A stretch of DNA of 38,272 nt from Methanobacteriota archaeon (lineage in GTDB: Archaea > Halobacteriota > Methanosarcinia > Methanosarcinales > Methanosarcinaceae): contig JAUPKV010000333.1 of assembly GCA_030837265.1 (NCBI GenBank), forward strand, positions 1-38,272, read 5' to 3'. A program made the translations under genes and the position numbers. This document shows positions 1 to 8,519 of this stretch, in pieces; within the stretch, counting starts at the first letter, position 1; the number at the start of each line of letters is the position of its first letter. The notes beneath the pieces are model-generated. The model made no database searches. It was not told the DNA's origin and saw only the letters and a program-made list of their open reading frames with translations.

Positions 1-479
1 AATATTTGAGGAAATATAAATACGAATCATATATATGGGATATTATAAACAAAAGTCGATATTAAGTGAAATCCGATTTAATGTTTCAGCCTATATTGTT
101 TCAATCGAAAAGAGAAAGCACATAAAGTAAAAATATGGAAATTTAATTCGACCTAATCTTAAAAAAGTACACAAAATGTATAAATCTAAAAATTAGTCGT
201 AAATTTTCTAGCCAATAAAATAGAGATAAGCTCATTCGTCGTCCATTTAAAGGTAAGCAAATTTAATAGACTTTTAAGCAAATTACCTCAAAGTTTGACA
301 GGTTATATTCTATCTTCCCATTAAGAATAAAGACTCTACGAATGAGCCAGCATCAGCTTATTTATTACAGTTTTTTAGAGAATAGTTTGTTTTGTACCAT
401 CTAGACAGTAATCTGTCTAAACAACTCAGTTTGAATTCGACAGTCTACGATTGGGATAGTTGCCGAAACAACAGCTGGT
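1..479. other. AT-rich non-coding left edge with an inverted repeat
   Basis: I see no convincing gene in this stretch. It contains a 10-bp inverted repeat, GCTCATTCGT at 230-239 and ACGAATGAGC at 338-347, separated by 98 nt. Inside lies a second nested pair, AGGTAA and TTACCT, plus a direct repeat of TAAGCAAATT. The left arm resembles 2646-2660 and the right arm resembles 10086-10106, so the motif recurs in the window. Near the right end a short hairpin (402-419) follows the small peptide gene on the minus strand. Confidence 0.6.
402..419 (-). terminator. Hairpin downstream of peptide gene 1
   Basis: A perfect 7-bp stem, TAGACAG and CTGTCTA with a 4-nt loop, lies about 60 nt after the stop codon of the 480-650 gene on the minus strand. 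No strong T-run follows in that direction, so it may be a 3' end stabiliser or processing signal and not a classical terminator. Peptide gene 2 has a comparable hairpin at 2734-2750. Confidence 0.4.
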
Positions 480-650
480 TTACCACCACTTGCCGTCGAA
501 ACAGCCATCGCCTTTTGCAGCAACTGCGCGGACAGCAGTTATTACTGCAATCTTCTTCTCGTCACCACAGCCGCCGCAGCCGCCGCAGCCGCCGCAGCCT
601 GCTCCCCATAATCCACCAAAACCAAGAATTCCATTACCGCATCTACCCAT
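480..650 (-). CDS. Small Cys/Gly-rich peptide, copy 1
   Basis: This 56-residue gene starts at ATG (650-648), preceded by a near-perfect ribosome binding site AGGAGGTAA, and ends with TAA at 480-482. Residues 1-30 are Gly-rich and carry a (CGG) run, with Cys at 4, 19, 22, 25 and 28. Residues 31-56 contain EKKIAVITAVRAV, a likely hydrophobic or amphipathic helix, then GDGCF and a terminal KWW. The tail matches the protein at 2792-3004 almost residue for residue, with mainly conservative and synonymous changes, which argues for selection on the protein. The CxxC spacing could bind metal or form thioethers or disulfides. No signal peptide or modification enzyme is seen nearby. I do not recognise the family; function unknown. 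A TATA-like GAATATAAAAA lies about 30-40 nt upstream. Confidence 0.8.
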   Translation of the reverse strand: MGRCGNGILGFGGLWGAGCGGCGGCGGCGDEKKIAVITAVRAVAAKGDGCFDGKWW

Positions 651-927
651 TATATTTACCTCCTGTTTATTGTACCATTTTTATATTCATCTTTACTATA
701 TCTTTTGTTTTTGTTGTAATTTTTTTTATTTATTTTCAACTCATTTAATGTTTAATTTAGACTCTTTTTATATAGAGGAGATGAAATTTTAGTGATCAGA
801 GCGCATATTCTATAAAGTGTCCACTAAGATTGTATATTTTCTCCGAACAATTTTTTCATCAACTCTCTGAGCCTATATTTACTCCTGGCAATTACGTTTA
901 GAAATCGTTCTGTGAATGAGTTTTCGT

Positions 928-963
928 TTGGAGAGGAACAGATTTAACTTTAATCGCCAGAAA
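928..963. repeat. Upstream block shared by both peptide genes, copy 1
   Basis: The stretch starting GTTTGGAGAGGAACAGATT and continuing into ACTTTAAT and CAGAAA is nearly identical to 3231-3270. It lies about 280-310 nt upstream of the peptide gene start on the minus strand and directly abuts the palindromic element. It is one of the best-conserved non-coding stretches between the two units, so a regulatory or RNA role is possible. No known motif was recognised. Confidence 0.6.
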
Positions 964-1055
964 GTACAATTAATAATATAATTCGTAATTATATAAAATA
1001 ACTAGAATAACTTCTCCTGAATATTAATAGTTATTAAAAAACTGGGTAAACCCTA
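964..1055. repeat. Palindromic element, copy 1 of 4
   Basis: The core ATATAATT-CGT-AATTATAT (976-994) is followed by ACTAGAATAACTT, AATATTAATAGTTATTA and a GGGTAAACCC-like end. The same succession occurs at 1800, 3270 and 3927, always in the same orientation. The core reads as two facing archaeal TATA-like boxes, so it could be a bidirectional promoter, an operator for a dimeric regulator, or the end of a small repeat element. Confidence 0.65.
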
Positions 1056-1799
1056 CCTATACAATATAAACTCAATTTTATATTTATTTTAAAATATAAA
1101 AATTCAAATTTTCTCGTTAAAATCAGGAATTCTTGTCCCCCATTTAATCTTTAAGCAAAAAAGAAACTATGCAGCATATTCACACTATATTTTCCTGATT
1201 GAGGCCACTTTGGGGGCCGATAATATCTTTCTTAGCTGGAAAAATAATTTTACTCTTAATAATTCTTAACATCCTTTCTTTAACTTTTATATCATATAGT
1301 TGAAGTTTCAACTATAAATTCATATCCCATAAGCAATTTATATGTTTTGTCTATACATTAGAATCTTAGAACTTTTCAATGCATTATATTCCAAATATTT
1401 TTAATGAAAATCTTCATGTTAAATTTAAGGGGAATTTATTGCTAACTCGAGGAAAATAATATAGACTCACCAATTAAAGAACTAAACTGTTAATCCGAAG
1501 TATTCTGTTCTTGAGAAGGTAATTAGATATGGCTTACTATTACTAATCGATTTCTTAGGCTCAGCTCTTAGCATTTGTTCTTAACACAAACCTTCGCATC
1601 AATGCCGCAGCCCAGGTTAATCAACATCCATGTCCTAATATACATATAATATAACCTTATGTCTACATATCCACCAACAATTTCTCCATAACTACATCTC
1701 TTCTTGAGTTGGTATTTTCACTATTATTGAGTTCTGCTTTTCAAAATGTTTTGGTTACCTATTTTCATGCTAAAGAGTAAAAGATATAACTTCAATATA

Positions 1800-1925
1800 G
1801 TACTATCAATTATATAACTGCAAATTATATAAAAGCTCGAGAATAACTTTTTCTTAATATAAATAGTCTTTTAAAAATTGAGTGAACCCTTGTCAGTAAA
1901 ACAAGCTTACTTTCCGTTTTATTTT
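1800..1925. repeat. Palindromic element, copy 2 of 4
   Basis: This copy has a TTATATAACTGCAAATTATATAA core (about 1810-1832), then GAGAATAACTTTTTCTTAATAT, AAAAATTGAGTGAACCCTTGTC and CAAGCTTACTTTCC. It is most similar to copy 4 (3927-4045), which has the same GAGTGAACC end and the same tail. That pairing supports the two-unit duplication, with copies 1 and 3 as the other matching pair. Confidence 0.65.
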
Positions 1926-2274
1926 TTTATTTTTTATTTTTTTAGAGTTCTTAATGGCTCAGGTATGAAAGTAGCAATCCAATGTCTAAGCAAAGAATTA
2001 TCCTTTTTAGGATTCATATAAGATAAAATGCTCAACTTAATTCTATTTCCGGCTCAATAAAGCCTTTAATCAATTGAGAAAAATTTAAAACTTACTCAAT
2101 TTCTAAACTTCAACACTTTAGTGTTTTCTGCCAAAATGGAATAATCTATATAAAAGCCACAGATTCAACAGAAATATTTTCTAGATCCAGCTAATTAATT
2201 AAATAGGCAAAATAGTCCGTTAGATGATCTAAAATTACTACTAATTTAGATTTTTGAAATTTTAAAATCTAGTA

Positions 2275-2465
2275 TCCCTATAAATTTCTTTGCTAATTTC
2301 AACCTACTTTTCTTGGTTGGGTTTACATTGGGATCATCAAATTAAAAATTACTTTCCGGTTCTTTAGTCTCATGTCCTTTGATAACAAAAACTCATTTGT
2401 TTCGATCTCTAAATTTCCCAGTATTTTTTCATTGCTTTGCAGCTGTTACGGGAGTTCTGGTAAAA
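2275..2465 (-). pseudogene. Decayed fragment of mptE (3' half)
   Basis: Read on the minus strand, this stretch encodes a recognisable but broken copy of the C-terminal part of the MptE-like protein at 4116-4760. The relic reads NFRDRNK-stop-VFVIK, then F-stop-FDDPNVNPTKKSRLKLAKKFI. The intact protein has GFSDGDRCAFVAR and FDFEDPDVNPIKKKKLRWAKKLI at the same places. At least two in-frame stops and one small indel are present, and similarity fades beyond about 2465. The relic shows that the duplicated block originally contained mptE as well as the peptide gene and its spacer. Confidence 0.8.
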
Positions 2466-2791
2466 GGAGAAAAGCATCTATAAATTATAGAGTCACGAAC
2501 GGAAAAGAAGTGAATTGATCGGGTTAGTGATCATCGAATCTTTGTTTCCAAGCTTATAAATTATCCATCCTAGCATGTTATAAAAATAAATCTTATTAAC
2601 AGCCAGGAACTTTCTTTCACTCTTAGCTTAAAAGAATGAGACGAGGCTCATTCTCGGTCCTTATTAATCAATGCTAATTAACATCAGGAAGAGCCAGTAA
2701 TTTAAATTTCATTAAATCAAGTTTCTCCTCCTTCAGTCTAGAAAGGACTGTTGAATGAGTCGCCAACGGTATTATATTCTGTTAATTATGC
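2466..2791. other. Non-coding stretch between mptE relic and peptide gene 2
   Basis: No gene is seen. A short inverted repeat, GAATGAG (2634-2640) and CTCATTC (2647-2653), is followed by CGGTCC and resembles the left arm of the inverted repeat at 230-244, suggesting the duplication reaches this far. A hairpin at 2734-2750 (CAGTC-N7-GACTG) lies about 45 nt after the stop of peptide gene 2. Confidence 0.5.
2734..2750 (-). terminator. Hairpin downstream of peptide gene 2
   Basis: CAGTC (2734-2738) and GACTG (2746-2750) can pair. The position relative to the gene is similar to the hairpin at 402-419 after gene 1. It could be a weak 3' end signal; no T-run is evident in the minus direction. Confidence 0.3.
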
Positions 2792-3004
2792 TCACCATTT
2801 TCCAATCTTGTTAAAACAGCCATCACCCTGTGCACAAACTGCACGGATAGCAGTTATGATGGCAACCTTTTTATCATCATCTTTCTTGCATCCACGGCCA
2901 CAGCCACTGTCGCAGCCACAAGCTCCGCAACCACAGGCACAAGCTTTACATTTGTCTTCACAATCTCTATTGAAGAAAGGAAAAAATCCTAGTCCACATT
3001 CCAT
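2792..3004 (-). CDS. Small Cys-rich peptide, copy 2
   Basis: This 70-residue protein starts at ATG behind GGAGGTAAA. It has twelve cysteines: C3, a dense cluster C15-C39 in CxC, CxxC and CxxxC spacings (CKACACGCGACGC), C57 and C63. A DDDKK linker leads to VAIITAIRAVCAQGDGCF and a terminal KW. The tail is the same as in the 480-650 gene, while the head is longer and richer in Cys and acidic residues. Conserved residues are often coded by different synonymous codons in the two genes, so both appear to have been kept as proteins. The cysteine cluster resembles metal-thiolate peptides in density only; metallothionein-like metal binding, a RiPP precursor or a redox peptide are all possible. No family was recognised. 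A TATA-like TTTATAAAAA lies about 35-45 nt upstream. Confidence 0.85.
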   Translation of the reverse strand: MECGLGFFPFFNRDCEDKCKACACGCGACGCDSGCGRGCKKDDDKKVAIITAIRAVCAQGDGCFNKIGKW

Positions 3005-3230
3005 TAAATTTACCTCCGTTAATTTATATCTATCTTAATTTTTTATAAATTACAATATATTTTTGTTTGTATCCGTCATTTTATTGGGAAAGATGAAAAT
3101 TTTGAGATGATAATACTATTCCACATTTTAAATCCAGACTATTTATATCCTCAAAAACTTTTCATCAATCCTCTAGGTCTATTTTTGTTCCTGACAATTG
3201 TTTTTATACACTCGTATGTTTATTTTATTT

Positions 3231-3270
3231 CGTTTGGAGAGGAACAGATTCGACTTTAATTGTCAGAAAT
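3231..3270. repeat. Upstream block shared by both peptide genes, copy 2
   Basis: Counterpart of 928-963, beginning GTTTGGAGAGGAACAGATT and running through ACTTTAATTGTCAGAAAT into the palindromic element. It is about 230-265 nt upstream of the ATG of peptide gene 2. Identity here is higher than in most of the surrounding spacer. Confidence 0.6.
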
Positions 3271-3360
3271 TACAATTAATTATATAATTACAAATTATAT
3301 AAAACATTTAGAATATAGTATTCTAAATATTAATAGTTATTATAAAAATTAGTCAACAAG
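3270..3360. repeat. Palindromic element, copy 3 of 4
   Basis: This copy has the most regular core: TTATATAATT (3280-3289), spacer ACA, AATTATATAA (3293-3302). It is followed by TTAGAATA, AATATTAATAGTTATTA and a degenerate end. It pairs with copy 1 by flanking sequence. Confidence 0.7.
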
Positions 3361-3926
3361 CCACTGTAAAATTAAGATTAATTTTTACTATAATTCATAA
3401 AGAATATTTTACTAAATTGCTCATTGAAATCGTGATCCTTGTCTACGAATCATAATTCAGGCAAAAATAGACTTTTTAATTACAAATATGTTGTGCTTTG
3501 CGAATTATAGACGATTTAGGAGCTCAAAATCAGTCCGTTATCTGAAAAAAAAGTGGCACTACTTTCTCGATTTTTTAACTTTCATACAATGAATTATTTT
3601 TTTAGAATCAGCGATATTTATATTGGAAATAACGTTAAATAAACCAGTTATCCATCTAGTCTATGAATAAAGAGCTAGGCGTTTGTTAATACATATGGCT
3701 GAAATTATCTTTAATGGCATTTTTATTTACTAATGTCTTATGAATATTTAGCTAACTCAAGTAAAATAAAATATAATTACCTATTCTGTATCATACTCAA
3801 TTGTTTTTAGGCTTAATGCTTTACTTTAACACCAATTGTTGGAGTCATAACAAATCTGCGTAGATCTCACAAGGCGCAACCTAGGCGCAGCATAGAAGTT
3901 TGAAAGTTATGGCATGAGCGACTAAA

Positions 3927-4045
3927 AGTACAGTTAATTATATAATTATAAATTATATAATTTCACAAGAGTAATTTTTTTCTTAATATTAATAATCCTT
4001 TAAAAATTGAGTGAACCTTATGTCAGCAGAACAAGTTTACTGTCA
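3927..4045. repeat. Palindromic element, copy 4 of 4
   Basis: The core is TTATATAATTATAAATTATATAA, followed by AAGAGTAATTTTTTTCTTAATATT, AAAAATTGAGTGAACC and a tail ACAAGTTTACTGTCA. It ends about 70 nt from the 3' end of mptE. It is most similar to copy 2 (1800-1925). Confidence 0.65.
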
Positions 4046-4115
4046 TCAATAATTATTAATTCTAGTTATTTTAGGCGCCCTTACAGTTATTGAGAAAAAG
4101 CTTTTAACTCAATAT

Positions 4116-4760
4116 TCAAGCAATGATTTTTTTCTCGATCAATTTTTTAGCCCATCTCAATTTTTTCTTCTTTATTGGATTTACATCCGGGTCTTCAAAA
4201 TCAAAACCTACCAGCCTGATTTCTTTAGCTCCAAATTCCCGGGCTACAAAAGCACACCTGTCTCCATCGCTGAATCCTCCAAAATTAAAAACTTTGTCAA
4301 AGGGCTTTGCCTGGGTTGTAGCAATGAAGCGTTTGAAACGGTGCACGTATTTTTCGAGTTTGTCAATATTATCCCCATGAGCATGGATAAGAACTATTGA
4401 GCCCTGCTCACAGGCCAGTAATTCCTTTTCAATATCAGCTTCAGAATTTCCGTCAAGGTCGGTACATATGACTTCAGGCACACAGCCAATATCCATAAGA
4501 ACTGCGGCTGCTCCGTCGGCTGCAATCACTATATAGCCAGAAAGGTTGATTTCCGAAAGCTCTTTCCTTAGCTTTGGGGCGTTTCCGCATACCAGGGCAG
4601 ACTTTCCGAAAATAACAGTTTCAAGTTCGGAGATACTGATAGTATTCTTTTCTGTCAGCATACGGGAGAGGATTCGAGCTGCCTCTTCATCACCTGTACG
4701 ATCGAACCCGAAATCGTTAAGAATCTCTTCATAAACAGGTTCCCAGGCAGCAAAGTCCGT
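4116..4760 (-). CDS. mptE: 6-hydroxymethyl-7,8-dihydropterin pyrophosphokinase, MptE-like
   Basis: MptE (DUF115-type) activates 6-hydroxymethyl-dihydropterin with ATP for tetrahydromethanopterin synthesis, in the cytoplasm. Visible family motifs are ALVCGNAP, AADGAA, TDLDG, HAHGDN and GGFSDGDRCAF. The first ATG (4661) would remove the conserved N-terminus and has no ribosome binding site. The frame stays open upstream and encodes DFAAWEPVYEEILNDFGF, typical of the family start. At the expected start position there is ACG (4760-4758), four nt after GGAAGTGA; no ATG, GTG or TTG lies in frame there. I therefore annotate a 214-residue product from an ACG codon. It lies 27 nt after ileS on the same strand, probably one transcript. 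A broken copy lies at 2275-2465. Confidence 0.85.
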   Translation of the reverse strand, partial: TDFAAWEPVYEEILNDFGFDRTGDEEAARILSRMLTEKNTISISELETVIFGKSALVCGNAPKLRKELSEINLSGYIVIAADGAAAVLMDIGCVPEVICTDLDGNSEADIEKELLACEQGSIVLIHAHGDNIDKLEKYVHRFKRFIATTQAKPFDKVFNFGGFSDGDRCAFVAREFGAKEIRLVGFDFEDPDVNPIKKKKLRWAKKLIEKKIIA

Positions 4761-4787
4761 AAAATCACTTCCTTTCTCTTTTTTAAG

Positions 4788-7700
4788 TTATTTCTTTGTA
4801 ATCCCCATCTTCATGGCAGTGCCTTCGACGTCCCAGTCTTTTGCAAGGGTACCCGAGACTGCAATATCCCTACCGAGGTCAAAAATATCAGCTCTTACTT
4901 CTTCTGCAATCAGGTTTTTCAAGGTCGTGACTAATTCCAGAACATGTTCATCTTCAATCCTTACGGAGGCACTAATATTTTCGTCCACTACAAGATCGAG
5001 TTCCTTTCGCATGTCCTGGAGTCTGCGGATAACTTCCCTTGCAAACCCTTCAGCTTCAAGCTCCGGAGTAAGTTTAGCATCCACATAGACAATGCCAGCA
5101 TCGGAATCAGCACTGGCAGTCCCAGAGGGTAGCGTTTCCTTGAAGTTTGCCATCCCGGGAGTAACTTTAACAGATGTCCCGTCTGCCAGGGACAGTTCAA
5201 ACTCGCCTGCTTCGACAAGAGCTTTCTTTAAGACAAAGCCGTTGACTTTCTGCAGGGCAGAGATAACTTTTCCAGCATCCTTCTTGAAGAACGGACCTAT
5301 CTTGCCCGGGTCAGGAATTACATCAAGTCCGAGTTCATCCCAGCTCTCGCCCAGGCTAGTCAAGACTATTGCTTTTGAATTTGTCTGGTCCATAAGGACA
5401 GAACGCAGTCTGTTGATGGCTTTTATTACATTCTCATTATTGGGAGACACAACTATTCTGGATATGGGCCATCTGAGTTTCCGGCCTGCTTTCTGGCGAG
5501 CGTTTGAGGAAGCTTCCACGATTGAGCGGGCGATATCCATGGCTGATTCAAGCTCAGGGTCAAGGTAGGCATTATTGACCTTCGGCCAGTCGCACATGTG
5601 GACAGATACTGGTGAATCCGGGTCCACGTTCCTGACAAGGTTCTGATATATCTCTTCAGCCAGGTAGGGCATGAAGGGAGAAATCAGTTTAATAAGGGTC
5701 ACGTAAACTTCGTAAAGCACGCAGTAAGCTGCAAGCTTGTCAGGATCGTCAGCTTCGGTCCAGGTTCTCGGGCGGATAAGCTGGATATACCAGCGGGAAA
5801 GATCTTCAAGAATGAATTCCAGGATCTCCCGGACCGCTTTATGCAGCAGATACCCACTCATGGCTTCATCTACCGCTTTAATAACAGATTGTGCTCGTGA
5901 GAGAATCCACCTGTCTTCTTCACGAAGGGAATCTTTTACGGATTCAAGGCTAACTTTTAGGGGGTTAAAGTTGTCAAGCGCCATATAAGGCAGCGGGAAC
6001 CTGAAAACATTCCAGAGGATATTGATTGACCGGTGGACAGTTTCTATTTCTTCGAGGTTGAACTTCAGATCATCCCAGGGAGCACTTGAGGAAAGCACAT
6101 AAGCACGCAGGGTATCGGCTCCGAATTTACCAATAACATCCAGAGGAGAGATTACATTCCCAGAGCTTTTGGACATCTTCTTTCCACCTGCGTCCAGGGT
6201 AAATCCGTGCATCAACACACTTTTGTACGGAGCCCTCCCGAAACTAACCATGCTAGCTCCGAGCTGAGAATAGAACCAGCCTCGAGTCTGGTCATGTCCT
6301 TCTGTAATAAAATCAGCAGGCCACCATTCATCAAATTGCTCTCTTGTTTGCGGAAACTTAAGTGTTGCCCAGGAAGCAACAGCAGAGTCAAACCATACGT
6401 CAAAGACATCCTCAACCCGTTTTTTTTCACCGCCGCACTCACAGGGAATTGTGACTCGATCCACATAGGGACGGTGAAGCTCGATATCGCTGCCTGTATT
6501 TGACTTTTCCAGGAGCTCGGCTTTCGTCCCTATTATCTCGATTTTTCCGCATTTTTTACACTTCCAGACAGGTATGGGAATTCCCCAGTAACGCTGCCTG
6601 GAGATGCACCAGTCCCTGGCGCCTTCCACCCAGGTTCGGAAACGGGCTGAGCCTGCCCAGTCAGGGTACCAGTCCACGGCATCGATTTGTTCAAGCATCT
6701 TGTCCTTGATCTCGGTAATTTTCAGGAACCACTGTTCGGTTGCAAGATAAATGATAGGGGTTTTGCAGCGCCAGCAATGCCCGTATCTATGCACAACTGT
6801 TCCTTCGGTAAGGAGCCTGTTTCTTTCCTTAAGGTCTTCGACGACAATGGGATTTGCTTCCCTGACAGTTTTGCCCTCGTATTCTCCAGCCTCCGCTGTA
6901 TAAACTCCGTTTGAGCCCACCGGGCAGAGGATCGGAAGGTTATGTTTCATGCCAAGGTTGAAGTCGTCCATACCATGTCCCGGGGCAATGTGTACACAGC
7001 CTGTATTTTCTACCGCCACGAAATCCGCAATGTAAACTCCGTGCTTTATCTTATTCTGAACAGGTACCAGATCTCCAAGAGGGCTCTCGTACTCGAGATT
7101 TGTCAGATCCTCTCCAGTCATAGTCTCAAGGACTTTATAATCAACAAACCTGCCCTGTTTGAGCACGTTTTTTATAAGCTCTGTAGCTGCAATGAGTATT
7201 TCTTCCGAACCGTCCTTCCTGATCGCCTGGAATTTTGAGTATTCTAAGTCAGGATGTACAGCCACTGCTACATTTGCCGGAATGGTCCAGGGAGTTGTAG
7301 TCCAGATAACAATGAAGGTATTTTCTTCCCCTTTGATTTTGAATTTTACATAGATTGACGGGTCAGTACGTTCGGAATACTCAACTTCCGAGTCCGCAAT
7401 TGCGGTTTCACAGCGAGGGCACCAGTTGACCGAACGCTTGCCCACCTCCAGAAGACCTTTTTCATTGGCCTGCTTGAGAGTCCACCAGGCAGCTTCTATA
7501 TAATTATCTTTCAAGGTCATGTAAGGGTCTTCCCAGTTCATCCAGACCCCAAGCCTCTGAAACTGCTCGGTCATTGCCTGCTTTTGAACGATGGCAAATT
7601 CTTTACATTTTTCAATGAAATTTTCTACCCCGAAACTCTCAATATCTTTTTTGGACTTGAAACCGAGCAAACCTTCTACTTTTACTTCAATTGGCAAACC

Positions 7701-7964
7701 ATGCATGTCCCAGCCAGGACGTTCAAGTATGTTTCGGTTATTCATGGAATAATAGCGGAGAATGGAATCTTTGATGATCTTGTTCCAGGCAGTTCCCAGA
7801 TGAATATGTCCGGTGGTGTATGGAGGCCCGTCAACAAATAACAGTTTTTTTCCGGTTCTGCGTCGCTCACGGGTTTTCATGTATGCACCGCTCTCTTCCC
7901 AGAACTGCGTTACTTTTTCTTCGATTTTTTCTGCATTGTACTTAGCAGTTATTTCTTTTATCAT
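4788..7964 (-). CDS. ileS: Isoleucyl-tRNA synthetase
   Basis: Class I aminoacyl-tRNA synthetase charging tRNA-Ile. The start is placed at ATG 7964 ([13 protein letters not shown]), behind AAGGAGA; the frame extends 31 codons further upstream, but that part is not family-like. The product is 1058 residues, normal for the archaeal/eukaryote-like type. The HIGH-type motif GHIHLG is near residues 52-57, a CP1 editing domain follows, Cys-pair zinc motifs (CPRC, CRCK-type and CKKC) are present, and KMSKS is near residue 600. The anticodon-binding and C-terminal domains fill the rest. It is upstream of mptE with a 27-nt gap. No tRNA-sensing leader is expected in archaea and none was seen. Confidence 0.97.
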   Translation of the reverse strand: MIKEITAKYNAEKIEEKVTQFWEESGAYMKTRERRRTGKKLLFVDGPPYTTGHIHLGTAWNKIIKDSILRYYSMNNRNILERPGWDMHGLPIEVKVEGLLGFKSKKDIESFGVENFIEKCKEFAIVQKQAMTEQFQRLGVWMNWEDPYMTLKDNYIEAAWWTLKQANEKGLLEVGKRSVNWCPRCETAIADSEVEYSERTDPSIYVKFKIKGEENTFIVIWTTTPWTIPANVAVAVHPDLEYSKFQAIRKDGSEEILIAATELIKNVLKQGRFVDYKVLETMTGEDLTNLEYESPLGDLVPVQNKIKHGVYIADFVAVENTGCVHIAPGHGMDDFNLGMKHNLPILCPVGSNGVYTAEAGEYEGKTVREANPIVVEDLKERNRLLTEGTVVHRYGHCWRCKTPIIYLATEQWFLKITEIKDKMLEQIDAVDWYPDWAGSARFRTWVEGARDWCISRQRYWGIPIPVWKCKKCGKIEIIGTKAELLEKSNTGSDIELHRPYVDRVTIPCECGGEKKRVEDVFDVWFDSAVASWATLKFPQTREQFDEWWPADFITEGHDQTRGWFYSQLGASMVSFGRAPYKSVLMHGFTLDAGGKKMSKSSGNVISPLDVIGKFGADTLRAYVLSSSAPWDDLKFNLEEIETVHRSINILWNVFRFPLPYMALDNFNPLKVSLESVKDSLREEDRWILSRAQSVIKAVDEAMSGYLLHKAVREILEFILEDLSRWYIQLIRPRTWTEADDPDKLAAYCVLYEVYVTLIKLISPFMPYLAEEIYQNLVRNVDPDSPVSVHMCDWPKVNNAYLDPELESAMDIARSIVEASSNARQKAGRKLRWPISRIVVSPNNENVIKAINRLRSVLMDQTNSKAIVLTSLGESWDELGLDVIPDPGKIGPFFKKDAGKVISALQKVNGFVLKKALVEAGEFELSLADGTSVKVTPGMANFKETLPSGTASADSDAGIVYVDAKLTPELEAEGFAREVIRRLQDMRKELDLVVDENISASVRIEDEHVLELVTTLKNLIAEEVRADIFDLGRDIAVSGTLAKDWDVEGTAMKMGITKK

Positions 7965-8519
7965 ATGGGAGTCTCCTTGATGATGAATTAACTTAAATAG
8001 AGTGAAAATACGGCTAGAGAATCTCTCTGCTGCACTGCCCGATTTTCCATTATCCATTATATTACTGTAGACTTTACTGAAATATACTATAGTGAACAGT
8101 TATCAGTAGACAGTGATAGGTAGATAGTTATTGATAATGATGGTCACTCATATAATATTGAACGGATCTTTATGCGTCAATCAATTTATTCAGTAACTAC
8201 TATACTTAATTTAAGCTTTATTGTAATGAAAGTTTTAAGGCTATAGACTCAGGGTTTTTATGTCTCTTTATAGAAAAACGTTACTTTGTTTTCATGAAGT
8301 AGCTTTAAATGAAAAATAATTAAGCCATTTATTCATTACCAAGAAATAATGAAATCAAGCTTTGAAATAAATGGGAAAAATTTTCCCATTTAGATTTAAT
8401 TAAAAACAGCTAAAATCGAAATAACTCCGTTCGTATTTTCAATTTTTAGCTCTAATAGCTCTAATAGCTCTAATAGCTCTAATTCTTGTTCGATAATGTT
8501 CTTTTAGCTTTACTATTTT
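7965..8519. other. Intergenic region with short repeats
   Basis: No gene is seen. The part next to ileS (about 8090-8145) contains repeated TAGTTATTGATA- and CAGTTATCAGTAGACAGT-like words. Four perfect 9-bp repeats lie at 8448-8483. A palindrome GGGAAAAATTTTCCC lies near 8373. The ileS promoter should lie within 7965-8200. Confidence 0.5.
8448..8483. repeat. Four tandem copies of AGCTCTAAT
   Basis: Four perfect copies of the 9-bp unit AGCTCTAAT stand head to tail, just 3' of the small gene at 8520-8723. As a unit divisible by three in a non-coding stretch it is probably a slippage-prone microsatellite; copy number may vary between strains. Confidence 0.85.

Larger units (their letters stand above)
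651..2274. other. Long non-coding spacer, unit 1
   Basis: I find no credible gene in this 1.6 kb. It is not random: most of it aligns, with many substitutions and indels, to the spacer upstream of the second peptide gene. Shared landmarks are a block beginning GTTTGGAGAGGAACAGATT (about 928), the palindromic element at 964-1055, a block near 1120-1170, GCTAACTCGAGGAAAATAA near 1441, and a second palindromic element at 1800-1895. The part from about 1930 to 2270 has no obvious partner in unit 2, so it is either an insertion here or a deletion there. Confidence 0.65.
3005..4115. other. Long non-coding spacer, unit 2
   Basis: No gene is supported. The spacer between mptE and peptide gene 2 is the counterpart of the unit 1 spacer. 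It contains the GTTTGGAGAGGAACAGATT block (3231-3270), palindromic elements at 3270-3360 and 3927-4045, and intermediate blocks near 3400-3470 and 3748-3840 that align with unit 1. Because two copies retain similar landmarks over hundreds of bases, a non-coding transcript or extended regulatory region is possible. Confidence 0.6.

Noticed and set aside
392..792. Plus-strand open frames of 110 and 118 residues
   Set aside because: They are the antisense of the small peptide gene at 480-650; the Pro/Gln and Arg/Ser runs come from its GGC/TGC repeats, and no ribosome binding site is present.
2751..3038. Plus-strand open frame of 95 residues
   Set aside because: Antisense shadow of the Cys-rich peptide gene 2792-3004, whose ribosome binding site and homologue support the minus strand.
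7965..8057. N-terminal extension of IleRS to position 8057
   Set aside because: The extra 31 residues lack family similarity, and AAGGAGA stands just before the ATG at 7964.
8448..8483. Start of a CRISPR array
   Set aside because: The repeats are 9 bp with no spacers; no array-like repeat-spacer pattern was found anywhere in the window.
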